DNA from: a bacterium UBA7470
GTDB lineage: Bacteria > Pseudomonadota > Gammaproteobacteria > Burkholderiales > Burkholderiaceae_C
Direction of reading: 5' to 3'
DNA length: 34,657 nt
Assembly: GCA_002479815.1 (NCBI GenBank)
Contig: DLPA01000103.1
Coordinates: forward strand, 595-35,251
The translations under genes were made by a program, and so were the position numbers. Positions 16,323 through 25,093 of this stretch are shown here, piece by piece (within the stretch, counting starts at the first letter, position 1; each line of letters starts with the position of its first letter). Under the pieces are notes generated by a model. The model saw only the letters and a list, made by a program, of their open reading frames with translations. It made no database searches and was not told the DNA's origin.

Positions 16323-17402
16323 TTGGAATTTCTAAACTCTTTGCTGAGTCGTCAACCAGCATCTCTGATGGGGGTTGATATCAGTGCATCTAGTATCAAA
16401 GTTGTAGAACTGGGTCGAACCCGAACAGGCGATTTGATACTGGAGCGTTGTGCGATGGAGCCCTTAGAGAAAGGGTGGGTCGTTGACGGAAACGTCGAAA
16501 AGTTTGATGAAGTAGCAGATGCGTTGAGAAGAGTGATCCGTAAGTCTGGCAGCAAAACAAAGTCTGCAGCCCTTGCGTTGCCCGCTTCTGCTGTGATCAC
16601 GAGAAGAATCTTATTGCCTGCTGAATTGTCTGGGGACGAGATGGAAACTCAGGTTGAATCTGAGGCGAACCAGTACATTCCATTTTCGTTGGACGAGGTG
16701 AGCCTTGACTACTGTGTGATTGGCCCCAGTCTTTCGTCCCCCAGTGACGTTGAGGTTTTGATTGCTGCATCCAGAAAAGAAAAGGTACAGGACAGGCAAG
16801 GACTGGCAGAGGCAGCAGGACTCAAGCCAATCATCATTGATATTGAGTCCTATGCTTCTCGCCTTGCTGCTGATCGTTTGATCAAGCTGACCCCTTCTGC
16901 AGGCAAAGATGCTTTGATTGCGCTGGTTGAGATTGGCTCAGCTACCACAGCAATGCAGGTCGTCTTGAATGGGGATGTGGTGTATGAGCGCGACCAAGCG
17001 TTTGGTGGTGGACAGTTGTCACAAATGATCGCGCGTCAGTACGGGTTTTCAGTCGAAGAAGCCGAATCTAAAAAAAGAAACAACGACCTCCCCGAAGATT
17101 ATGAGACGGTTGTGCTGCCTCAATTCAGACTGAATCTGGCACAAGAAATCATGCGTGCGTTGCAGTTCTTTTTTACTAGCACGCCGAATAGCAAAGTAGA
17201 CAATATTTTACTGGCCGGAGGCGCAGCGGGTATTCTTGGCCTGTCAGAAGAAATCCATGAGCAATCTGGATTTGCTTGTTCAGTGGCCAATCCTTTTGAA
17301 GGTATGGATATCAGCGCAAACTTGCGAGCGAATAAAATCAATAAGGAGAGTACGTCTTATTTAACTGCAACTGGCTTGGCTTTGCGTAGGTATCTGGCAT
17401 GA
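16323..17402 (+). CDS. pilM: Type IV pilus assembly protein PilM
   Basis: A 359-residue cytoplasmic, actin-like ATP-binding protein of the type IV pilus alignment complex, which binds the N-terminal tail of PilN. The N terminus LMGVDISASSIKVVEL (15-30) is the first nucleotide-binding motif. IVEIGSATTAMQVV-type sequence (about 202-214) is the second phosphate loop, and NILLAGGAAGILGLSEEI (284-301) is the adenosine-binding motif. The start codon is TTG at 16323, supported by GAGG five bases before it and by the expected N-terminal length; an internal ATG at 16369 would delete part of the first strand. It opens pilMNOPQ; its stop overlaps the pilN start in ATGA. Codon use is more AT-rich than in the flanking genes. 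Confidence 0.95.
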   Translation: MEFLNSLLSRQPASLMGVDISASSIKVVELGRTRTGDLILERCAMEPLEKGWVVDGNVEKFDEVADALRRVIRKSGSKTKSAALALPASAVITRRILLPAELSGDEMETQVESEANQYIPFSLDEVSLDYCVIGPSLSSPSDVEVLIAASRKEKVQDRQGLAEAAGLKPIIIDIESYASRLAADRLIKLTPSAGKDALIALVEIGSATTAMQVVLNGDVVYERDQAFGGGQLSQMIARQYGFSVEEAESKKRNNDLPEDYETVVLPQFRLNLAQEIMRALQFFFTSTPNSKVDNILLAGGAAGILGLSEEIHEQSGFACSVANPFEGMDISANLRANKINKESTSYLTATGLALRRYLA

Positions 17403-17995
17403 TATTAATCAATTTACTTCCACACAGAGAAGCTGCAAAGAAGCGCAGAAAAGAGCAGTTCTTTGTGATGCTTGCTGCAGCTGCTTGTGCTGGATTGCTG
17501 CTTGCGTTCTTGTACAGCTATTATTTGTCGATCCAAATTGATACTCAGAAAATGAGAAATCAAATGTTGGTTGATGAAACCAAAAAACTTGAATTACAAA
17601 TCAAGGACATTGCAACTTTACAGACAGAGATGGCAGCTTTGAAGGCCCGGCAGCAAGCAGTAGAAGACCTACAAGCCGATAGAAATCTCCCCGTACATAT
17701 ACTTTCAGACTTGGCTGCGTTCATACCAGAAGGAATTCACTTGACCTCGCTCAAGCAAGCGGGTTTATCACTGACACTGACAGGTATGGCGCAGTCACAA
17801 GAGCGTGTTTCTGAGTTGCTGCGTAATTTTTCTGGGAAAAGCCCATGGTTGACAAAGCCTGAGCTGGTCGAAATTATTTCTACTCCTGTTTCTTCAAATG
17901 TAAAAGATCAGAAAAAGAAAGTATTTAGTTTTCAGTTAAAACTCACGATTTCTCGGCAAAAAGATGCCGCCGAAACTACAAACGCTGTGAAGTGA
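17399..17995 (+). CDS. pilN: Type IV pilus assembly protein PilN
   Basis: A 198-residue bitopic inner-membrane protein that links cytoplasmic PilM to periplasmic PilO. The conserved N terminus MILINLLPHRE is the PilM-binding tail. One membrane helix (about 21-43) is followed by a coiled coil (45-90) and a ferredoxin-like periplasmic domain that contains the HLTSLKQAG and LTGMAQSQERVSELLRNF stretches. Start and pilM stop overlap in ATGA, which indicates translational coupling. The length is usual. Confidence 0.95.
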   Translation: MILINLLPHREAAKKRRKEQFFVMLAAAACAGLLLAFLYSYYLSIQIDTQKMRNQMLVDETKKLELQIKDIATLQTEMAALKARQQAVEDLQADRNLPVHILSDLAAFIPEGIHLTSLKQAGLSLTLTGMAQSQERVSELLRNFSGKSPWLTKPELVEIISTPVSSNVKDQKKKVFSFQLKLTISRQKDAAETTNAVK

Positions 17996-18001
17996 TGTCA
18001 A

Positions 18002-18682
18002 ATGATGGATATCAAAAATAAAAAAATTGACCCTAAAGCACTTGTTTTAGATATTCAAAGTCAATTCAAAGGACTCAACCCAAACGATCCATCGAGATGG
18101 CCCACATTTCCAAAAGCTTTTTTACTCTTAGGCGTGTCGTCCTTGGTGATAGTCGCACTTTGGTTTTTTTGGCTTTCAACACTACAAGATGAATTGGCTG
18201 CAGAATCAGCGAACGAGCAAACGTTAAAAGAAACTTATAAAACAAAGCTTGGGCAAGCAATCAACTTGGATGAACTAAAGCGGCAACTGGAGCAAGTCAA
18301 GCAGTATGTCAATCAACTGGAAAAGCAGTTGCCAAGTAAGGCAGAAATGGATGCGCTCTTGTCTGATATTAACCAGGCCGGTGTAGAAAGAAATCTACAA
18401 TTTGAACATTTCAAACCCGGCCAGGTGATTGTGAAAGAATATTACGCTGAATTACCCATTGCGCTCAAGATATCAGGCTCATATCATGATATGGGTAAAT
18501 TTGCATCCGACATCGCTCACTTTTCACGTATCGTCACATTCGGTGATGCGTCCATCACTCCATTGTCTAAAGATAAAACACAATTACTGACACTAGAGGG
18601 AGTTGCCAGAACATATCGCTACCTAGACCCTGATGAGGTTGCAGTGCAGAAAAAAGCGTTATCGGCTGGAGGCAAAAAATAA
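18002..18682 (+). CDS. pilO: Type IV pilus assembly protein PilO
   Basis: A 226-residue bitopic inner-membrane protein that pairs with PilN and controls pilus assembly together with PilP. A cytoplasmic head (1-36, with the usual LNPNDPSRWP) is followed by a membrane helix (about 38-60), a coiled coil (62-110) and a periplasmic domain. That domain contains the family pattern FKPGQVIVKEYYAELPIALKISGSYHDMGKF. It starts 6 bases after pilN; a second ATG follows immediately (18005). Its stop codon overlaps the pilP start by one base. Confidence 0.95.
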   Translation: MMDIKNKKIDPKALVLDIQSQFKGLNPNDPSRWPTFPKAFLLLGVSSLVIVALWFFWLSTLQDELAAESANEQTLKETYKTKLGQAINLDELKRQLEQVKQYVNQLEKQLPSKAEMDALLSDINQAGVERNLQFEHFKPGQVIVKEYYAELPIALKISGSYHDMGKFASDIAHFSRIVTFGDASITPLSKDKTQLLTLEGVARTYRYLDPDEVAVQKKALSAGGKK

Positions 18683-19245
18683 TGTCGTTCAGTATTATTC
18701 TCCGAGCTAAATGCAGTGGTATCGTGTTGGGGGTGACTTTGACGTTGGTTGGGTGCGGTGTATCAGATGAACAAGATTTGACAGAGTGGATGCAGGAGCA
18801 GAGAAACTCATTCAGACCTAAAGTTCAATCAATCACTGAGCCAAAAAAGTTTTTACCAAATCCATACCGTACAGAGGCAGCTGAAGACCCATTCAACAGC
18901 AAAAAACTCGCTGAGGGGGGGGGTGTTGATTTGGAGTCTGCAGAAGCGAAAAACTCTGCTTTGATTGAGCCAGAACTTAAACGCCGCAGAGAGCCTTTAG
19001 AGGGATTTCCTTTGGACACCTTCGCTTTCGTTGGTACGCTAGAGAAATCGAAGGCCAAAATTGGATTACTCAAAGTGAATGAGCAGCTTTATCAAGTGTC
19101 ATTAGGGAATTATTTAGGGCCAAATTATGGAAAAATTCTCTCTATCTCTGAAACTGAAATTTCTTTGCGTGAATTGATCCAAGAAACTGGTGGTGAATGG
19201 GTTGAAAAAACTACTGCAATCCCAATTCAGGAAAATAGAAAATGA
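18682..19245 (+). CDS. pilP: Type IV pilus assembly lipoprotein PilP
   Basis: A 187-residue inner-membrane lipoprotein that bridges PilNO to the PilQ secretin. The signal peptide ends in LVGC, with Cys25 as lipid site. A flexible acidic linker (about 60-100, with EDPFN) precedes the beta-domain that begins RRREPLEGFPLDTFAFVGTL (101-120). This last motif is typical of PilP. Start overlaps pilO by one base (TAATG), and the stop overlaps pilQ in ATGA. A run of seven G at 18914-18920 codes Gly residues and is a possible slippage site. Confidence 0.94.
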   Translation: MSFSIILRAKCSGIVLGVTLTLVGCGVSDEQDLTEWMQEQRNSFRPKVQSITEPKKFLPNPYRTEAAEDPFNSKKLAEGGGVDLESAEAKNSALIEPELKRRREPLEGFPLDTFAFVGTLEKSKAKIGLLKVNEQLYQVSLGNYLGPNYGKILSISETEISLRELIQETGGEWVEKTTAIPIQENRK

Positions 19246-21389
19246 AATTCGTCAAAATTAGCTTTGAAAGTAAATCCATTTTTTTCGCTTTGGCGGCAAT
19301 GGCTATTCTTTTTTTGAACTCAGCATCTGCATCTGAGTTCAAAAAAGTAACTGGCTATCAACAAAATGGAAAAGATATTATTAAAATAGACTTTTCATCT
19401 TCGTTAAAAGAAGAGCCAAAGGTATTCTTGATCCAATCGCCACCCAGAATAGCGATAGATTTTCCTGGCGGAACTTCTGCAGATCAACGTCAGCAATTTG
19501 ATTTCAGCGGTCTGAATACCCGCTCTGCTACCATAGTCCGAGCGGACGATCGCTTGCGTGTAATTTTGGCACTGAAAAAGCTTGCATCGTATCAATTAAA
19601 CAAAGAAGGAGATTCGTTTGTTGTGAGTTTGGATTCTCTTGTGTCAGAGGGATCTCAAGGTCTGGTTTCCAATGAAAAGAATATATCACAAGGAACTCAG
19701 ATTAAAGACATCGACTTTAAGCGATCATCTGATGGAGTGGGAAGAATTATCATCGACTTACCAAACGAAAAAGTAGGTGTTGACGTTCAGCAAAAAGGGG
19801 CTGGTATAGAAATTGAGCTAATCAACGCTCAAATACCAGATGCCTTGATCAAACGATTGGATGTCACTGATTTCGGAACACCTGTGCAGTCAATTACTGC
19901 CAACAGGGTTGCTGGTAAAAGCAAAATATCCATCGCTTCAACTGGTAATTGGGAGTATTCTTCATATCAAAATGACAATCGTTTTGTAGTTGAAGTCAAG
20001 CCGTATAAAAATATGCAGGCTAAAAAAGGCGATGCAGAATTCACAGGCGAGAAATTATCACTGAATTTCCAGAACATTGAAGTCAGGTCGTTATTACAAG
20101 TCATTGCAGATTTTACGAACTTCAACATTGTCACTTCTGACACGGTGGTGGGTACGGTCACGTTGCGGTTAAAAGAAGTTCCTTGGGATCAAGCTTTAGA
20201 TATCATTCTGCAATCCAAAAGTCTCGGCATGAAGAAAACGGGTAATGTGATATGGATTGCCCCTCGTGAAGAGATTGCGTCACGAGAAAAAGCGGAACTG
20301 GAAGCTCGGGTGACTGTCGAAGGCCTGGAGCCTGTGAAAACACAAAGCTTTCAAATGAACTACGCGAAAGCAGTCGACATTGCTTCACAGCTGGGTTCAT
20401 CTTCTGCCAGTGGCGCACCACAAGGCGTTGGTAACAATCAATCACAAGGGCTTCTTTCACCCCGTGGTCGGGCAGTCGCTGAGCCCAGAACTAACCAGTT
20501 ATTTGTCTCAGACATTCCAAGTCGCCTACAGCAAATCGCAGACTTGATTTCTAAGTTAGACGTACCTGTACGCCAGGTTTTGATAGAGGCGAGAATTGTC
20601 GAGGCAGATGATAAATTCAGCAGATCTCTGGGGGTGCGATTGGGAGGCGCTGATTTAAGAGGTGTTCGTGGTGGTGATGCAGGCTATTCGATTGGGGGTA
20701 AAAACCGGGTGGCATTGGGGGGAACCTACGATGCCATTAACACGACAACAGGAGCAGGGATCGTACCACTCACAACTACCAACACCACTTTTTATAATTT
20801 GCCAGCTGCTGCATTAGGGGGCTTCAACCCTGCCAGCTTTGCGTTGTCTTTGTTCAATTCGTCAGCAAACAGATACTTGAATTTAGAGCTGTCTGCTTTA
20901 GAGGCCGACGGTCGAGGAAAAATCGTTTCTAGTCCACGTGTCGTCACAGCTGATCAAGTCAAAGCCATCATTGAGCAAGGTGTAGAGTACCCGTACCAAA
21001 CAGCAGCAGCAAGTGGCGCTACGACACTGGCATTTCGTCGTGCAGGCTTAAAACTGGAGGTCACACCACAGATTACGCCCGAAGGGAATGTCATACTTGA
21101 TGTCCAGGTCAACAAAGACAGTCCAGGAGAGATATTGCTAGGCGCACGAGCAATTAACACCAAAAGGGTACAAACGCAGGTGTTGGTTGAAAATGGCGGT
21201 ACAGTTGTGATTGGCGGGATATTTGAGTCTGAAGAGCAAGATGCTGAAAATAAGGTTCCTTTTCTAGGCGACGTGCCTGTTGTTGGAAACTTGTTCAAAT
21301 CTAGAAGCAAAACATCAAACAAGTCCGAATTACTGGTATTCATAACGCCGAAGGTGGTTTCCACCAAGGATTTCGTTCGTAATAATTGA
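19242..21389 (+). CDS. pilQ: Type IV pilus secretin PilQ
   Basis: A 715-residue outer-membrane secretin, the ring through which the type IV pilus leaves the cell. In order: signal peptide (about 1-31), two AMIN-type peptidoglycan-binding domains (about 33-140 and 155-255), the STN/N0 domain (about 270-345, LNFQNIEVRSLLQVIADFTNFNIV), the N1 domain with RTNQLFVSDIPSRLQQI, and the secretin core. The core starts near RQVLIEARIVEADDKFSRSLGVRLGG (about 443) and ends with the family signature VPFLGDVPVVGNLFKS (about 672-688) and ELLVFITPKVV. It overlaps pilP in ATGA. In related genomes I recall aroK-aroB downstream of pilQ; here an Ig-repeat lipoprotein gene follows after 11 bases. Confidence 0.96.
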   Translation: MKFVKISFESKSIFFALAAMAILFLNSASASEFKKVTGYQQNGKDIIKIDFSSSLKEEPKVFLIQSPPRIAIDFPGGTSADQRQQFDFSGLNTRSATIVRADDRLRVILALKKLASYQLNKEGDSFVVSLDSLVSEGSQGLVSNEKNISQGTQIKDIDFKRSSDGVGRIIIDLPNEKVGVDVQQKGAGIEIELINAQIPDALIKRLDVTDFGTPVQSITANRVAGKSKISIASTGNWEYSSYQNDNRFVVEVKPYKNMQAKKGDAEFTGEKLSLNFQNIEVRSLLQVIADFTNFNIVTSDTVVGTVTLRLKEVPWDQALDIILQSKSLGMKKTGNVIWIAPREEIASREKAELEARVTVEGLEPVKTQSFQMNYAKAVDIASQLGSSSASGAPQGVGNNQSQGLLSPRGRAVAEPRTNQLFVSDIPSRLQQIADLISKLDVPVRQVLIEARIVEADDKFSRSLGVRLGGADLRGVRGGDAGYSIGGKNRVALGGTYDAINTTTGAGIVPLTTTNTTFYNLPAAALGGFNPASFALSLFNSSANRYLNLELSALEADGRGKIVSSPRVVTADQVKAIIEQGVEYPYQTAAASGATTLAFRRAGLKLEVTPQITPEGNVILDVQVNKDSPGEILLGARAINTKRVQTQVLVENGGTVVIGGIFESEEQDAENKVPFLGDVPVVGNLFKSRSKTSNKSELLVFITPKVVSTKDFVRNN

Positions 21390-21400
21390 AGAGGTTAATC

Positions 21401-23284
21401 ATGAGTTTTTTAAAACTATGGATCTGCTGTCTGCTTGGGTTGCTGACAGCCTGCGGTGGTGGTGGGGGAAGTGCAGGCGTGCCTACAGGATCAGCCAGTC
21501 CCTCTAACTTCATTGTGAACGCACCCTCCACGCTGACACTGCCTATTGGGCAATCGGCGAATTACGCCATCACAGGAGGCAAAGCGCCCTATGCGGTCAC
21601 TACATCTGCGCCAGATGTCGCAAAGGTGTTGGTCAATGGTTCCGAGTTGTTGATTGCTGCTTTGAAGAAAGGAACCACAAACGTGGTCGTATCGCCTTCA
21701 GGGGGAGGGGCATCTTATTCAATCAGCGTTGAAGTTATAGAGAGCTCTCAGGCCTTGCAAGTCCAGGCGCCTGATGCCATCAGTCTCATTCCTTCTAACG
21801 TCGTTGAATACTCCATCAGCGGTGGTTCTCCACCATACCGAGCCACTGTTGGAAATGTCAATGTGGCTGCGGTATCCATACAAAGTGGGATGCTGAAAAT
21901 TCAAGCACTTTCCATTGGTATCACGGCAGTACAAGTTTTCGATGCAAACAACAACAAGGTCGAGAAGTCAGTTTCTGTACTTAACTCGATCGGCCCTGTT
22001 CTTTTTTCGACAGCTCCATCCTCACTGACGATGGTTGCCGGTTCTAACAACACTTTCTCCGTCGGTGGGGGACTGCCCCCTTATACTGCCACCTCCAGTA
22101 ATTCGACCGTCATGAATGTCGGCGTTTCTGGCAACACGCTGACCGTATCAGCCTATTCTGAAGGACTTGCTGATTTGATCTTGAAAGATGCAGCTGGTAC
22201 TTCTGTATCCATATCAGGAACCGTTCCACCAAGCAGTGTCGTGCCCTTGTTCACGAACGCGCCAGCCACATTGACGTTGCAGTCCACAGGTGGAGCGCGG
22301 GATTTCGTCATTGGCGGTGGTAAAGCACCATATACCGCGCAATCTGGCAATCCTGCTTCCGTACGAGTATCTGTAACGGGTACGGTCTTAGCAGTCACGC
22401 CTGCAAGCGACGGTACAGCATCAGTGACTGTGACAGATGCGACGGGTGCTCAAAAGACATTCAATGTCACGGTTGTCTCTGGCGGATCTTCTACAACAGC
22501 ACTATTTACGACAGCTCCTACAACTTTGAGTATTTCTCCCAACAGCACCCTGACATTCGCGATAGGGGGAGGAACAGCGCCCTACGCAGCAGCCACAAGT
22601 AATCAGCAGGTGGTTAATGCAAGCGTCGCTGGAACACAGTTGACACTTGCAGCGCCGAGCGGGGCAACTGGAGCGGCAAACGTTGTGATTACAGATGCCA
22701 GTGGTGGCAAAATAACCGTTGTAGTGACGGCAAGTAGCGCAGCAACCACCACACTCAGCTTAAGTGCATCCATACTGAGTTTGCCGGTGAACACCCCTGG
22801 CTCTGTTCGTATCATTGGTGGAGCACCCCCTTACACCGTCACCTCTGCTATTCCTAGTGCTCTTTCTGTATCTCCTAGCACCTTGACCACGGCTGGTGAG
22901 TTTACTTTGACGCCATTGTTGCTTTCTGTTTTGGATGTCACAGTCGTTGACTCTGCAGGTGTCTCTGCAAAAGTGAACGTAACGATCACTGCTGGGACGT
23001 TGGGCATCCGTATGGCACCATCCAATCTGACCATCTCTGAAAACTTTGCCAATCAAACGATCAACCTCACCTTGGTTGGCCAGTCCGCTGGCGACTACAG
23101 AATCTTTAGCAGTGATGTAAGCCGCATTCAAGTTGTGACACCTGTGAGGTCTGACGGTGTGATTGAGTTGACGACCGCCGGTAGTGCTGCTTTAGGGGTC
23201 GCATCAGATACCGATGTCACAATTACAGTCGTCGATTCTCAAAATAGGATCGCGACATCGGTCATCACTGTCCGAAATAACTAA
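21401..23284 (+). CDS. Ig-like-repeat lipoprotein in the pilus operon
   Basis: A 627-residue predicted lipoprotein that I cannot name. The signal peptide ends in LLTACGGGGG, with Cys18 lipidated. The rest consists of seven tandem repeats of about 80-90 residues. The shared pattern is L-hydrophobic-L, then GG-x-PPY-T-x-SxN, VSVSGxxLTV, and a closing V-VTDA-G-x-x-x-VTV, as in bacterial Ig-like or cadherin-like beta-sandwich modules. The GGxxPY box recurs in repeats 1-6; repeat 7 is diverged (QSAGDYRIFSS). The ATG at 21401 has GAAGAGG just upstream. The 11-base gap after pilQ and the terminator after its stop make it the last gene of the pilMNOPQ operon. A surface adhesin or a secretin-associated envelope protein is plausible, but only by position. 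Such repeats evolve fast and are prone to recombination. Confidence 0.8.
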   Translation: MSFLKLWICCLLGLLTACGGGGGSAGVPTGSASPSNFIVNAPSTLTLPIGQSANYAITGGKAPYAVTTSAPDVAKVLVNGSELLIAALKKGTTNVVVSPSGGGASYSISVEVIESSQALQVQAPDAISLIPSNVVEYSISGGSPPYRATVGNVNVAAVSIQSGMLKIQALSIGITAVQVFDANNNKVEKSVSVLNSIGPVLFSTAPSSLTMVAGSNNTFSVGGGLPPYTATSSNSTVMNVGVSGNTLTVSAYSEGLADLILKDAAGTSVSISGTVPPSSVVPLFTNAPATLTLQSTGGARDFVIGGGKAPYTAQSGNPASVRVSVTGTVLAVTPASDGTASVTVTDATGAQKTFNVTVVSGGSSTTALFTTAPTTLSISPNSTLTFAIGGGTAPYAAATSNQQVVNASVAGTQLTLAAPSGATGAANVVITDASGGKITVVVTASSAATTTLSLSASILSLPVNTPGSVRIIGGAPPYTVTSAIPSALSVSPSTLTTAGEFTLTPLLLSVLDVTVVDSAGVSAKVNVTITAGTLGIRMAPSNLTISENFANQTINLTLVGQSAGDYRIFSSDVSRIQVVTPVRSDGVIELTTAGSAALGVASDTDVTITVVDSQNRIATSVITVRNN

Positions 23285-23312
23285 CGTAACTAAAGTTTTA
23301 CTGGTAACTAGA

Positions 23313-23345
23313 AAGGCCATAAGCTTGCTTATGGCCTTCATTTTT
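23313..23345 (+). terminator. Intrinsic terminator directly upstream of hisC
   Basis: An 11-12 bp stem (23313-23324 with 23327-23338, effectively an 11-bp stem with a CTTG loop) is followed by CA and five T (23341-23345). It closes the pilus operon. The hisC ribosome site begins at the very next base, so transcripts that read through the hairpin, or start before it, feed hisC. Confidence 0.78.
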
Positions 23346-23360
23346 AGGAATAAAAGTTTG
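23346..23360 (+). promoter_or_regulatory. Ribosome binding site and TTG start of hisC
   Basis: AGGA at 23346-23349 stands 8 bases before the TTG at 23358. This pair decides the hisC start: the only upstream ATG in frame (23331) lies inside the terminator stem and would add nine residues absent from the family. Confidence 0.65.
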
Positions 23361-24419
23361 CGAGTCATTCGTCAAGACGTTCAATCCATGCACGCCTACG
23401 CCATCCAGAATGCAGACGGCATGGTGAAGCTGGATGCGATGGAAAATCCTTATGTGTTGCCGTCTTCCTTACAAACGGAATTGGGACAACGCTTAGGACA
23501 ATCAGCGCTCCATCGTTATCCTGCCAATCGGATTGATGTTCTCCGACACAAGCTGATGGAGTATGTGCAGCTGCCTACAGGTTACGACTTGATGCTCGGT
23601 AATGGATCTGACGAGTTGATTTCTTTACTGGCCATTGCCTGCGACTTACCAAACGCGTCTATTTTGGCTCCAGTTCCTGGGTTTGTGATGTATGCCATGA
23701 GTGCCCAGCTGCAAGGGTTAGCGTTCCATGGTGTGCCCTTAACAGCGGAATTTGAGTTGGATGAGGTGGCGATGCAAGAGGCTATTCAAACGCATCAGCC
23801 TGCGATACTGTATTTGGCGTATCCTAATAATCCCACAGCCAATCTTTGGGATGAGCAGGTGATGGATCGTTTGATTCAATGTCAGGCTGAACATGGGGGG
23901 TTGGTCGTCATTGACGAGGCCTACCAACCCTTTGCCTCTCAATCGTATGTGCTGAAGATGCAGCAATATCCCCACCTTTTGCTCATGCGAACCTTGTCTA
24001 AATTTGGGCTGGCGGGGGTGCGTATTGGATATTTGCTTGGAGCTCAGGCACTCATTGCAGAAATCAACAAGGTTCGCCCCCCCTACAACGTCAGTATTTT
24101 GAATGCTGAATGTGCCATATTCGCTTTGGAACATCAGGATGTGTTTGCTGCACAAGCGAAAGAAATTTGTGCTCAGCGGTCTTTCCTGCTTGCAAGTTTA
24201 TCGGCGATGTCAGGCGTTAAAGCTTACCCGAGCGAAGCGAATATGATTCTTGTTCGGGTTCCCAATGCAAATTTGTGCTTTGAACGCTTAAAACAGAAGG
24301 GCATATTGGTCAAAAATGTTTCTAAAATGCACGATCTGCTGAACAATTGTTTGCGCTTGACTGTAGGCACGCCTGATGAAAATGCGAAGTTGTTGAGCGC
24401 ATTGCAAGCATCGCTTTAA
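23358..24419 (+). CDS. hisC: Histidinol-phosphate aminotransferase
   Basis: A 353-residue PLP aminotransferase (fold type I) that converts imidazole-acetol phosphate to histidinol phosphate. The family N terminus is VRLDAMENPY-like (VKLDAMENPYVLP, 23-35). YPANR (54-58) and GNGSDELI (81-88) are typical. YPNNPT (155-160) with Asn157 and VIDEAYQPF (184-192) contact the cofactor. The PLP lysine is Lys215 in RTLSKFGLAG. Start chosen as the TTG at 23358. In relatives I recall hisG and hisD upstream of hisC; here the pilus operon occupies that place. It is the first gene of a run to hisE; hisB starts 13 bases after the stop. Confidence 0.93.
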   Translation: MRVIRQDVQSMHAYAIQNADGMVKLDAMENPYVLPSSLQTELGQRLGQSALHRYPANRIDVLRHKLMEYVQLPTGYDLMLGNGSDELISLLAIACDLPNASILAPVPGFVMYAMSAQLQGLAFHGVPLTAEFELDEVAMQEAIQTHQPAILYLAYPNNPTANLWDEQVMDRLIQCQAEHGGLVVIDEAYQPFASQSYVLKMQQYPHLLLMRTLSKFGLAGVRIGYLLGAQALIAEINKVRPPYNVSILNAECAIFALEHQDVFAAQAKEICAQRSFLLASLSAMSGVKAYPSEANMILVRVPNANLCFERLKQKGILVKNVSKMHDLLNNCLRLTVGTPDENAKLLSALQASL

Positions 24420-24432
24420 TTTTTGACTATCC

Positions 24433-25032
24433 ATGACATCGACAGCTCGCTACGCGCAAGTACAGCGCGATACAGCAGAAACCAAAATTTGTATCGCCTT
24501 GAATTTGGACGGGACTGGTCAGTCTCGACTGGCAACCGGCATTGGCTTTTTCGATCACATGTTGGACCAGTTGGCCCGTCATGGTTTGATGGATTTGGAA
24601 GTGCAAGTAGAAGGGGACTTGCACATTGACGGGCACCACACCGTAGAAGACGTAGGGATCACTCTAGGGCAAGCATTTTCAAAAGCCGTTGGTGATAAAA
24701 AAGGTGTCCGGCGCTATGGCCACGCGTATGTTCCTTTAGATGAAGCCTTGTCCCGTGTCGTCATTGATCTGTCTGGACGACCTGGGCTGCATATGGATGT
24801 GCCCTTTACGGCCTCGATGGTCGGTGGTTTCGATACGCAATTGACATTTGAATTCTTTCAGGGCTTTGTCAACCATGCTGGTGTGACGCTGCACATAGAT
24901 AATTTGCGTGGCAAAAATGCCCACCACCAAGCAGAAACGGTCTTCAAAGCCTTTGCGCGCGCGTTGCGAATGGCCGTTGAATTTGATGCTCGATCTGCCA
25001 ATATGATCCCCTCTACTAAAGGCGCTCTTTGA
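24433..25032 (+). CDS. hisB: Imidazoleglycerol-phosphate dehydratase
   Basis: A 199-residue, monofunctional HisB that dehydrates imidazole glycerol phosphate; it lacks the phosphatase half found in enterobacterial HisB. Metal-binding histidine motifs are GIGFFDHMLDQLARHG, DGHHTVEDVGI and GKNAHHQAE, and the conserved ending ARALRMAVEFD is present. It starts 13 bases after hisC with a poor ribosome site. About 60 bases without a gene separate it from hisH; I recall marC in this place in some Comamonadaceae. Confidence 0.96.
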   Translation: MTSTARYAQVQRDTAETKICIALNLDGTGQSRLATGIGFFDHMLDQLARHGLMDLEVQVEGDLHIDGHHTVEDVGITLGQAFSKAVGDKKGVRRYGHAYVPLDEALSRVVIDLSGRPGLHMDVPFTASMVGGFDTQLTFEFFQGFVNHAGVTLHIDNLRGKNAHHQAETVFKAFARALRMAVEFDARSANMIPSTKGAL

Positions 25033-25093
25033 GTCTTTTACGTATAGTGCTGATTAACCCTTTGCACAAGCTATAGAACTAGCGGTCATTGTC

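Noticed and set aside
23214..23357. N-terminal extension of hisC
   Set aside because: It overlaps the end of the Ig-repeat lipoprotein gene and the terminator; the HisC family starts near the TTG at 23358.
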